Of a DNA stretch of 64,000 nucleotides, positions 43,134 to 50,046 are shown in pieces (the stretch's first letter is position 1; the number at the start of each line of letters is the position of its first letter). Made by a program: the position numbers and the translations under genes. Under the pieces are notes generated by a model, which worked only from the letters and a program-made list of their open reading frames with translations, did not search any database and had not been told where the DNA came from. This DNA is from CAZRIP01 sp964600165 (GTDB lineage Bacteria; Elusimicrobiota; Elusimicrobia; UBA1565; UBA9628), in assembly GCA_964600165.1 (NCBI GenBank), contig CAZRIP010000002.1, forward strand, positions 16,726 through 80,725. Direction: 5' to 3'.

Positions 43134-44440
43134 GCGGCACGGTCTTCATCGATCCGCCCAGCCCGCGGGGCTTCGTCGCCTTTCGCCATTCCCACGGCGG
43201 CTACGGCGAATGCTGCCGGACGAGCCGCCTGAAGTTCCCCACGCTGGATCTCTTTCACGCCGCGACGCTGCTGCTCGAGCGCGGGCACGCCGCCGCCGTC
43301 GTCGACTCCGTGCTCGAAAACCACGACCCCGAGGCCTGCGTCAAGGCCGTGCTCGCCAAGAAGCCTTCGGCGGCCGCGTTCCGGACGAGCGCGGGCTCGT
43401 TGGCCGAGGATCTCGCCGTCGCCGAGCTGCTGCGGCGGAAATTCGACGGGCCCATCGTCTTTTTCGGTCCGCAAGCGGGCGTCGAGTCGGACCGATTGCT
43501 CGAAAGCCCCGCCGTCGACGCCGTGCTCGTCGGCGAGCCGCCGTTCCCGTTCCTGGACTTGGCCCGCGACGGCGGTTTCGGCCGCGCGCGCGGCTTTCGC
43601 TATAAGCGGCGGGGAAAGATCGTCGAGAACGCGCCGTCGGGCTTCATGACGCAGCAGGAGCTCGACGCGCTGCCGGCGCCGCGTTGGGACCTGGTCGATT
43701 TCAAGCGTTATTCGTACGTCACCGCGCAGACGAGCTGGGGCTGCCCTTTTCGCTGCGGCTATTGCCCGTACCCGGTCACGCAAGGCGAGCGCTGGCGCAC
43801 GCGCTCGATTCCGGCCGTCGTCCGCGAGTTCCAGACGCTGCGCGCGCGCCACGGCCTGCGCTTCGTTCTTTTGCGCGACCCGGAGTTCTCCCTGGAGCGG
43901 CGCCGCACCGTCGCGCTCTGCCGGGCGCTCGCGGCCGCGGGCACGCCTCTCATGTGGGGCTGCGAGACGCGGCTCGACACCCTGGACGGGGCGCTGATGG
44001 ACGAGATGGCCGAGGCCGGCTGCGTGCGCGTCGCGTTCGGCGTCGACTCGATCAACCCGGCCGCGCTCGAACTGATGGGCCGCCGCGGCCCGTCGCCGGC
44101 CGGGATCAGGCGGAAAGTCGCGGCGCTTAAAAAGCGGGGCATCCTGACCTACGGGATGTACATCATCGGGCTGCCCGGCGAGACCCGGGAGACGACGGGG
44201 CGCCTGATCGATTTCGCGCTCGAGCTGGGCACCAACGCGGCCTCTTTCTCGATGGCGACGCCGTTCGCCGGCACGCGGCTGGCCCGTTTGGGCGCCGAGA
44301 CCGGCCGCGTCGAGGCTCCCGACCCGCGGCGTTTGACGGGCTGCGTCCCTTCGATGCGCACCGAGGCGCTGTCGCTCAAAGAAGTCGAGGAGCTCTATTT
44401 GTCGGCGAAGGCGCGTTGGAACGCGAGCAGGATCAACTGA
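43130..44440 (+). CDS. B12-binding-domain-type radical SAM enzyme
   Basis: 436 residues from GTG 43130. Residues 1-145 look like a cobalamin-binding Rossmann domain (L-L-E-R-G-H, P-I-V-F-F-G-P-Q-A, V-D-A-V-L-V-G-E-P) but without the base-off DxHxxG motif. The radical SAM core has C205-P-F-R-C209-G-Y-C212, then W-G-C-E-T-R-L-D and M-Y-I-I-G-L-P-G-E-T. The L-V-G-E-x-P and A-L-P-A-P-R-W-D-L elements are those of P-methyltransferase/HpnP-like enzymes. It may methylate or rearrange a peptide or glycan. Overlaps pqqD by 4 bp. Confidence 0.86.
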   Translation: MSGTVFIDPPSPRGFVAFRHSHGGYGECCRTSRLKFPTLDLFHAATLLLERGHAAAVVDSVLENHDPEACVKAVLAKKPSAAAFRTSAGSLAEDLAVAELLRRKFDGPIVFFGPQAGVESDRLLESPAVDAVLVGEPPFPFLDLARDGGFGRARGFRYKRRGKIVENAPSGFMTQQELDALPAPRWDLVDFKRYSYVTAQTSWGCPFRCGYCPYPVTQGERWRTRSIPAVVREFQTLRARHGLRFVLLRDPEFSLERRRTVALCRALAAAGTPLMWGCETRLDTLDGALMDEMAEAGCVRVAFGVDSINPAALELMGRRGPSPAGIRRKVAALKKRGILTYGMYIIGLPGETRETTGRLIDFALELGTNAASFSMATPFAGTRLARLGAETGRVEAPDPRRLTGCVPSMRTEALSLKEVEELYLSAKARWNASRIN

Positions 44441-44457
44441 GAAGGCGGGGACCACTC

Positions 44458-44574
44458 ATGGCGGCCAAGAAAACGAAAAGCGATTCGTCCAAGAAGAAGC
44501 GCAAGGGCAAGAAGAAATACCACCGGCCAGATCTGGTCAAGCACGGCGTGCTGTCGATCATCGAAGGCGACTGA
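44458..44574 (+). CDS. 38-residue Lys-rich peptide with lasso-leader-like motif
   Basis: ATG 44458 to TGA 44574. AAGGCGGGG (44442-44450) is a reasonable ribosome binding site. Residues 1-20 are very basic (eleven Lys, one Arg). The end has Tyr21, Pro24, Leu26 and Gly30, spaced as in the YxxPxLxxxG leader motif recognised by RRE domains in lasso-peptide systems. At the position where Thr usually sits is Glu36, and the chain stops at Asp38, where a core would start. It lies 17 bp after the radical SAM gene and one gene beyond PqqD. I infer a RiPP-type substrate or scaffold. Confidence 0.6.
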   Translation: MAAKKTKSDSSKKKRKGKKKYHRPDLVKHGVLSIIEGD

Positions 44575-44583
44575 CGCCGCCTT

Positions 44584-45696
44584 TCAGCAAAGGCTGACGA
44601 CGGGGCGCTCGCCGGTCACGCGCGAGAACCAATTCATCCCTTCGAGCCTCTTGTAGCGGATCAGGAAGTAGTGCCACAGGCGCACGCCCTCCGCGCGGCG
44701 GATCCACAAGAGCTGAGCCATCACGATCAGACCGTCGAGGAGCTTGGGCCCGCGGTCGGCCGGCAGCCCCAACCGGTAGAGCGGCCAGCCGTCCTCGACG
44801 GTCTTGAAGGGCTCGGTCCAGCGGCTGCGGCGCAGGCAGGCGCAGAACCGGCGTCCTGGCCCGCCGAAGCCCGCGGCGAGGTTGCCCAGCATCGCCCGCG
44901 CCGTGGCGTCGTCGGAGGCGTCCCAGAAGACGCAGGCCGTTGTCGAGCCGACGGCGGCGGGATGGCGGGCGTAGATGCCGGCGTAGGCCTCCAGCGCCTT
45001 GTCCCAAGAGAACTCGCCGCTTCGCTCGCGGGCGCGGCGGCCGAGCTCCCGGCGCAGCGCCTCGTCCTCGACGAGCCGGCGCATCGCGGCCGTCAGCGCG
45101 CGCGGATCCTTCGGCTCGACGAGCAGGCCTTCGACTCCGTCGCGGACGATCTCGGTGATGCCCCCGACGCGGCTGGCGACGACGGCCTTGCCGGCCTGCA
45201 TCGCCTCGATGGCGGCGCCGCCGAGGCTTTCGCGGCGGCTGGGCAGCGCGAAGAACAAGCAGCCGCGCATCAGCGCGCGGACCGAGCGGTGCGGCAGCTG
45301 CCCCAGCCACAGCACGCGGCGCTCGAGGCCGAGCCGGCGGACGAAGGCCTGGAGCTTCCCGTCCGAATGGTCGGCCCCGCAGAGCACGAGCTGGAGGTCC
45401 GGGTGGCGGTCGGCCAGCTCGGCGAAGGCCATGACCAGGACGTCGACGCCCTTGTACTCGGCCAAGCGCGCCGCGCAGAGGATATACGGCGCCTTGACGC
45501 CCGGCGGCGGGGGATAGTCGTCTCCGGGCGGGGGTTCGAGGGCCGTCCCGTAGTAGATCACGGAGATCTCGTTGGGCGGGCGCCGGTACCAGCGCAGGAT
45601 CTCCTTTCGATTCCAGGCTGAGTTCGAATTGACCTCGAAGGCCGCGGCCATCAGGCGCCCCGCGCTCGCGACGTCGAAGCCCGGCTCGTCGCTCAT
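44584..45696 (-). CDS. Family-4-like glycosyltransferase, apparently circularly permuted
   Basis: 370 residues from ATG 45696. Residues 1-55 match the end of a GT4 N-terminal domain (A-F-E-V-N-S-N-S, I-S-V-I-Y-Y-G). Residues 69-244 are a complete donor-binding half: C-A-A-R-L-A-E-Y-K-G, V-L-C-G-A-D-H, and E156...E164 in R-E-S-L-G-G-A-A-I-E-A. Residues 252-370 then resemble the first part of a GT4 N-terminal domain (V-F-W-D-A-S, R-A-M-L-G-N-L, V-R-L-W-H-Y-F, R-P-V-V-S-L-C). So the order is permuted. The start overlaps the aminotransferase stop (ATGA). Confidence 0.78.
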   Translation of the reverse strand: MSDEPGFDVASAGRLMAAAFEVNSNSAWNRKEILRWYRRPPNEISVIYYGTALEPPPGDDYPPPPGVKAPYILCAARLAEYKGVDVLVMAFAELADRHPDLQLVLCGADHSDGKLQAFVRRLGLERRVLWLGQLPHRSVRALMRGCLFFALPSRRESLGGAAIEAMQAGKAVVASRVGGITEIVRDGVEGLLVEPKDPRALTAAMRRLVEDEALRRELGRRARERSGEFSWDKALEAYAGIYARHPAAVGSTTACVFWDASDDATARAMLGNLAAGFGGPGRRFCACLRRSRWTEPFKTVEDGWPLYRLGLPADRGPKLLDGLIVMAQLLWIRRAEGVRLWHYFLIRYKRLEGMNWFSRVTGERPVVSLC

Positions 45697-46817
45697 CGCG
45701 GCTTGCGCGCGAAGGCCCGCGCGGCGTCGACGACGCGGTCGACCTCGGCGTCCCGAAGCCTCGGGTGAAACGGAAGATAGAGGAACTCCCGCGCCAGACG
45801 CTCGGCGACGGGCAGGCGCCGCCGATACGGTTTGTAGAGCGCCTGGAGATGGTTGCACGACAGCCAGTCGCCCGTCTCCACGCCGCGCGCGGAAAGGGCG
45901 GCGCGCAAGGCCGCCTTGCGCCCGCCGGCGACGCGGACCGGGAAATAGTGGAGGGAGCGGCGCGCGTAGGGCTGGTCGCGGGGCGGCGCGACGGAGTCGA
46001 GCCCGGCCAAGCCCTCATGATAGCGGCGCGCGATCGCCTCGAGGCGCCCGGAGAACTCTGGCCAGCGCTCGAGCTGGCGGAGCCCGATGACGGCCGACGC
46101 GTCGCTGATGCGGTAATGATAGCCGAGCTCGGCCACCCCGCGCGGCGGCGGGAGCGGCCCGTCGGGCCCGACCGCCTGCCCCAAGCGGGCGAGGCGCGAC
46201 AACCGCTGCTCCCAGGCGCGGCGGCGGTGGACGACGGCGCCGCCGTCGAGCGCGGACAGGTTCTTGAGCCCGCTGAAGCTGAAGCAGCCGAGGTCGCCCA
46301 TCGAGCCCAGCGGCTTTCCTTTATAGAGGCCGTCGCCGGGCGCGGACGCGCAGGCGTCCTCGATGAGAGCCAGGCGCCGCTCGCGGGCGAAGGCGAGGAT
46401 CGGGTCCATGTCGCAGGCGTGCCCGTTGAGGTGGACGACGAGGACGGCGCGCGTCCGCGGCGTGACCCGCTCCTCGAGCCGTCGCCAATCGAGGTTGCCG
46501 GTCTCCGGCTCGACGTCGCAGAAGACCGGGGTTGCCTCGTTATAAAGGATCGCGTGGCTCGTGGCCGGCACGGTGAGCGGCGTGGTCAGCACCTCGCCGC
46601 CCTCGACGCCGGCCAGGCGCAGCGCCAGGTGAAGCGCGGCCGTGCCCGAGTTGACGCCGGCCGCGAACGGCATGCCGGCGGCGCGCGCGACGCGCTTCTC
46701 GAAGAGGCGTGGATAGACTCCGGCGCCGATCCAGCCGCTTTTGAAGGCTTCGCCCAGCGCCGCGGCCTCGGGCGCGCCGAAAGTCGGCACGACGTAGCGG
46801 ATGGCGGCGCGTTTCAT
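45693..46817 (-). CDS. DegT/DnrJ/EryC1/StrS sugar aminotransferase
   Basis: 374 residues. A second member of the family in this window. G-W-I-G-A-G-V-Y-P near the N-terminus, N-S-G-T-A-A-L-H-L-A-L for the cofactor, E-D-A-C-A-S before F-S-F-S-G-L-K with the Schiff-base Lys, and a C-terminal H-Y-F-P-V-R segment. It would make another amino sugar nucleotide, or act on a keto sugar made elsewhere. Operon with the permuted glycosyltransferase. TATAAT lies 26 nt before the ATG. Confidence 0.9.
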   Translation of the reverse strand: MKRAAIRYVVPTFGAPEAAALGEAFKSGWIGAGVYPRLFEKRVARAAGMPFAAGVNSGTAALHLALRLAGVEGGEVLTTPLTVPATSHAILYNEATPVFCDVEPETGNLDWRRLEERVTPRTRAVLVVHLNGHACDMDPILAFARERRLALIEDACASAPGDGLYKGKPLGSMGDLGCFSFSGLKNLSALDGGAVVHRRRAWEQRLSRLARLGQAVGPDGPLPPPRGVAELGYHYRISDASAVIGLRQLERWPEFSGRLEAIARRYHEGLAGLDSVAPPRDQPYARRSLHYFPVRVAGGRKAALRAALSARGVETGDWLSCNHLQALYKPYRRRLPVAERLAREFLYLPFHPRLRDAEVDRVVDAARAFARKPR

Positions 46818-46858
46818 CGAGGGGGACTGTCCGTTGGGGATTTATTATATTACTTCGC
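46818..46858. promoter_or_regulatory. Divergent promoter region with opposed -10 boxes
   Basis: The 41-bp region between two start codons holds TTATTATATTA. On the plus strand TATATT (46846-46851) ends 7 nt before GTG 46859. On the minus strand TATAAT (46844-46849) lies 26 nt before ATG 46817. The two boxes overlap, so the two directions probably compete. Confidence 0.45.
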
Positions 46859-47953
46859 GTGAAGATCGCGCTGGCGTGGCTCGATCCGTCCGATCCCACC
46901 GACCGCCGCGTGGCGGAGTCTCTGACGCGCGCGCTGCGGACGCTCGGGCACGACGTCATTTGGGTCGGCCCGCGGCGCCGGACGGGGGAGCGGGCGACCG
47001 CGCGCGTCGCCGGCGCGCGGCTTTTCCGTGTAAGCGGAGGCTCGCGCGCTCTGCTGGAGCTGCACCGGCGCGAGCGCGTCGACGTCTGGCATTGCCACGC
47101 GTTCGCGCGCTCGCACGAGGCGTTCTCGCGAGCCGCGGCGCGGGGCCGCTGGCCGCTCGTCGTCACGCTGCACCTGATCCTCAAGGATTATCTTCCGTCC
47201 ATCGGCGGCGCGCGCGGCTTGCGCGCGCTCGTCGCTCCCGCGGATTTTATCGTCGCGGTCAGCCGCTCCGAGAGCGAGGAGCTCGCCGCTCTTTGTCCGG
47301 AGGCGCGGAGACGGAGCAGAGTCGTCTACAACGGCGTCCCCCGGGCCGACGGCCCGCCCGCGCCGACGCCGATCCGGACTCCCTACGCGCTGACCGTCGC
47401 GCGGCTGGCGCCTTACAAGGGGATCGACTTGCTGCTGATGGCCTTCGCGCGTCTTCGCCTCGAGCGGCCCGACCTCAAGCTCGTCGTCTGCGGCCGCGAC
47501 CAGCTCGGCGGCGCGATGCCCGCCTTCGCCCGGCGGCTGGGGCTGTCCGACGCCGTGGTCTTCACGGGCGAGCTCCCGTGGCCTCGGGTGAGGGCCCTGC
47601 TCGGCGGCTGCGCGTTCTTCGCGCTGGCGTCGCGGCGGGAGAACCTTCCCGCCGTCGTGCTCGAGGCGATGGCCGAGGGCAAGGCCGTCGCCGCGTTCGC
47701 CGCGGGCGGCGTGCCGGAGCTCGTCCGCCACGGGGAGGAAGGTCTGCTGGCGCGTCCGGGAGACGTCGCCGCGCTCGGCCGCGCGATGCTCGCGCTCGCG
47801 CGAGACCCCGCGCGCCGCGCGCGCCTGGGAGCGGCCGGCCGCGCGCGCAGCCGGATTTTTTCTTGGGAGCGGGCGGCGCGCGAGTACGTCCGGCTTTACG
47901 TCCGGGCTTCGGCCAAGCGGCGCAGGGCCGCAGGGACGCGCTCGAAGAAGTAG
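46859..47953 (+). CDS. Glycosyltransferase family 4 (GT-B)
   Basis: 364 residues, GTG start. A complete GT4: K-I-A-L-A-W-L-D-P-S-D at the N-terminus, V-D-V-W-H-C-H-A-F, L-V-V-T-L-H, V-A-V-S-R-S-E-S-E, V-Y-N-G-V-P, then T-V-A-R-L-A-P-Y-K-G, V-C-G-R-D-Q and E-N-L-P-A-V-V-L-E-A-M. It provides a useful unpermuted template for the 44584 gene. The C-terminus is Arg/Lys-rich. It overlaps the convergent GT2 by 58 bp. Confidence 0.9.
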   Translation: MKIALAWLDPSDPTDRRVAESLTRALRTLGHDVIWVGPRRRTGERATARVAGARLFRVSGGSRALLELHRRERVDVWHCHAFARSHEAFSRAAARGRWPLVVTLHLILKDYLPSIGGARGLRALVAPADFIVAVSRSESEELAALCPEARRRSRVVYNGVPRADGPPAPTPIRTPYALTVARLAPYKGIDLLLMAFARLRLERPDLKLVVCGRDQLGGAMPAFARRLGLSDAVVFTGELPWPRVRALLGGCAFFALASRRENLPAVVLEAMAEGKAVAAFAAGGVPELVRHGEEGLLARPGDVAALGRAMLALARDPARRARLGAAGRARSRIFSWERAAREYVRLYVRASAKRRRAAGTRSKK

Positions 47954-48768
47954 CCCGCGTCGGCCGACGAGACCTCGGGAGACGGCAGCGCGCGGCCCGG
48001 GGCGCGGCGCGCGAGGTCCGACAGTATCACCGGCAGGAACGCGCGCTCGGCCCGGCGCTGATCGGGCCGGTACGCGCCGGGCTTGGAGCCGGGCGTCCGG
48101 CGCTGGCGGTAGCGGACCCAGGCGCCGGGATGGACGGCGACGGGCCAGCCGGCCGCGACGCTCCACATCAGGAAGTTGTCCTCGTAAACGGGATTCTTGC
48201 TGGCCGCGCGGGAAAACCGCGCCGCGGCCAGCATCGCCTCGCGCCGCAGCAGGGAAGCGCTCGTGCGCGGCTCCGTGTTGTGGCCGCTGCTGAGAAAATT
48301 TTGCAGCAGCTCGCCCGGCGCGAAAATCTTGGCGCGAGCCGACGGCATCGCGTGCGTAAAACCGCGCCTGCGCGGCCGCTCCGGGAACCAATAGACGGCG
48401 GGGCCGTAGCTCAGGCCGACGCCCCGGGCGGCGACGGAGCGCCAGCGGCGCAAGTGGCGCGCGAGATAGTCCCGCTCCCAGACGTCGTCGGCGTCGAGCA
48501 GGGCGATGACCGGCGCGCGCGCGCGCCGCGCGCCGAGCAGGCGGGAAGCGAACGCGCCCAGGTGAGCGCCGCCCGGGTGGCGCAGCATACGCGCGCGCGG
48601 CTCGCCCGCCGCGAACGCGCGCGCGATGCCCGGCCCTCCGTCGCGGGAGCCGTCGTCGACGACGAGCAGCTCCCAGTCGCGGAAGGTCTGGGCCCGGACG
48701 CCGTCGAGCGTCTGCGCGAGGAACCGGGCCTTGTCGAAAAGCGGGATCACGACGGAGACCGCGGGCAT
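47896..48768 (-). CDS. Glycosyltransferase family 2
   Basis: 290 residues from ATG 48768, set by a TATCAT box 6 nt upstream and by the canonical start V-S-V-V-I-P-L-F-D-K. GT-A motifs: L-L-V-V-D-D-G-S-R-D-G, L-L-D-A-D-D-V-W (DxD) and Y-E-D-N-F-L-M-W. Soluble, inverting type. Eleven codons of open frame upstream lie before the promoter and are excluded. Acceptor unknown. Confidence 0.88.
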   Translation of the reverse strand: MPAVSVVIPLFDKARFLAQTLDGVRAQTFRDWELLVVDDGSRDGGPGIARAFAAGEPRARMLRHPGGAHLGAFASRLLGARRARAPVIALLDADDVWERDYLARHLRRWRSVAARGVGLSYGPAVYWFPERPRRRGFTHAMPSARAKIFAPGELLQNFLSSGHNTEPRTSASLLRREAMLAAARFSRAASKNPVYEDNFLMWSVAAGWPVAVHPGAWVRYRQRRTPGSKPGAYRPDQRRAERAFLPVILSDLARRAPGRALPSPEVSSADAGYFFERVPAALRRLAEART

Positions 48769-48774
48769 CGGCCT

Positions 48775-48780
48775 ATGATA
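48775..48780 (-). promoter_or_regulatory. -10 box (TATCAT) for the GT2 gene
   Basis: TATCAT on the minus strand ends 6 nt before ATG 48768. The 31-bp spacer also holds TAACAT/TATGAT on the plus strand for the methyltransferase gene. Confidence 0.4.
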
Positions 48781-48799
48781 ACATACGCTCCGCTCCGCC

Positions 48800-49438
48800 A
48801 TGCTCCGACGCCGAAAAGACCGCGCTCTCGCCGTGCCGACGCAGGCGCGCTCGCGCTACCGGATGGAGGGCTATCGCTACAGTCCGGTGCTCGACCCCTG
48901 CGGGGGCCGGCGCAGCCGCCTGGGGCAGCGGCGGTTCGACGAGACCTTGACCCTCGTCGCCGGCCGGCGCTTCCGGAAGGTCCTCGAGGTCGGGTGCGAG
49001 GAAGGCCGGATGCTCGAGCGCTTGGCGCCCCTGTGCGACGGCGCCCTGGGCGTCGACCTGTCGGAGGGCGCCGTCCGCGCCGCGCGCAAGCGCCTGAAAG
49101 ACCGGCCGCACCTGCGGTTTTTGGCCGGCAACTTCCTGACGCTCGAGCTTCCCGGCGACTTCGATCTCGTCGTCTGCGTCCACGTGATCACCGACTTCGA
49201 GCCGCTGATCCAGCGTCGGCTGGTGGAGCGGATGCGCGAAAGGCTCGCGCCCGGCGGGCTTTTGCTCTGCACCGTCACCGACAAGCCGTTCGCGCTTTTT
49301 AACCCGGCGGCCTTCGTCCGGCTCCTGCGGTCTTGCGGCTTTCAGGTCTTGGCGCGGCGCTCGTTCGACACTTCGGTCCCGAAGTCGGTCTTCGGCAACC
49401 GCGCGATCCTCGCGCGCAAGGCGAAGGCCTCGGCGTAG
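48800..49438 (+). CDS. Class I SAM-dependent methyltransferase
   Basis: 212 residues. Motif I L-E-V-G-C-E-E-G-R-M, acidic loop G-V-D-L-S, motif II D-F-D-L-V-V-C-V-H-V-I-T and L-A-P-G-G-L-L-L-C-T. The fold is that of small-molecule or sugar methyltransferases such as NodS-like proteins. In this island it likely methylates a sugar. Its 3' end overlaps the convergent deacetylase gene by 97 bp, unusually long. Confidence 0.85.
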   Translation: MLRRRKDRALAVPTQARSRYRMEGYRYSPVLDPCGGRRSRLGQRRFDETLTLVAGRRFRKVLEVGCEEGRMLERLAPLCDGALGVDLSEGAVRAARKRLKDRPHLRFLAGNFLTLELPGDFDLVVCVHVITDFEPLIQRRLVERMRERLAPGGLLLCTVTDKPFALFNPAAFVRLLRSCGFQVLARRSFDTSVPKSVFGNRAILARKAKASA

Positions 49439-50046
49439 GAAGCTCCGGGCGACATCAGCGCGCGCGCGGCGCCGGTGAAGACGGCGTCCTTCACGTAGTC
49501 CCTGTAGCGCAGCTGGCTGCGATAGAGGCGCAGCGCGGCGAGCTTGCGCCCGAAGGCCGCGCCGACGTCGAGCAAGGCGTCCGGCCGCCGCTGGAGGAAG
49601 CCGATCTCGTAGCGGCAGTCGACGAACCGGGGGCGCGGCCCCGCGGCCGCCGCGAAGGCGCGGGCGAGGGCGCGGTGGTCGGGGTGCGGATCGTTCTCCG
49701 CCGGACGATAAACGACGGCCGGCGCCTCGGCCTCGAGCAGGGCGCGCAGTCGCCGTCGCAGCGCGGCGTCGTCCTCGAGCGCGCCGTCCGGATAGCCCCA
49801 AAATTCGAGCGACGGCCTTCCCAGCGCGCGCGCGGCGCGGCGTGCCTCGCCGCGGCGGAGCTCGCGATAATCGCGGGCGCGATAGAGCCCGCGCGGATCG
49901 CCGGCGGCGCCGTCGGTGACGACGACGACTTTCACCGGATCGCCGCGGAGGCGGTGCAAGACGACGGCGCCGCCGCAGCCGAGCGTCTCGTCGTCGGGAT
50001 GGGCGGCCAGGACGAGCGCGCGGCCGCGCGGAGGTCGCCAGCTCAC
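49342..50046 (-). CDS. PIG-L/LmbE-family deacetylase
   Basis: 234 residues from GTG 50046, overlapping the stop of the upstream glycosyltransferase (GTGA). Zinc motif A-A-H-P-D-D-E-T-L-G-C-G-G and a second site N-D-P-H-P-D-H-R-A-L. Typical of N-acetylglucosaminyl deacetylases acting on glycolipids or oligosaccharides. A second copy of the family found at 27018. The last 97 bp run antisense to the methyltransferase gene. Confidence 0.88.
   Translation of the reverse strand: MSWRPPRGRALVLAAHPDDETLGCGGAVVLHRLRGDPVKVVVVTDGAAGDPRGLYRARDYRELRRGEARRAARALGRPSLEFWGYPDGALEDDAALRRRLRALLEAEAPAVVYRPAENDPHPDHRALARAFAAAAGPRPRFVDCRYEIGFLQRRPDALLDVGAAFGRKLAALRLYRSQLRYRDYVKDAVFTGAARALMSPGASYAEAFALRARIARLPKTDFGTEVSNERRAKT

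Noticed and set aside
44458..44574. Complete lasso-peptide cluster
   Set aside because: No asparagine-synthetase-like cyclase or transglutaminase-like protease gene is visible, and the peptide has no core; only the leader motif and PqqD fit.
44584..45858. Longer N-terminus (54 extra codons) for the permuted glycosyltransferase
   Set aside because: The extra part overlaps the aminotransferase coding region in another frame and is Arg/Pro-rich; it does not supply the missing GT4 N-terminal part.
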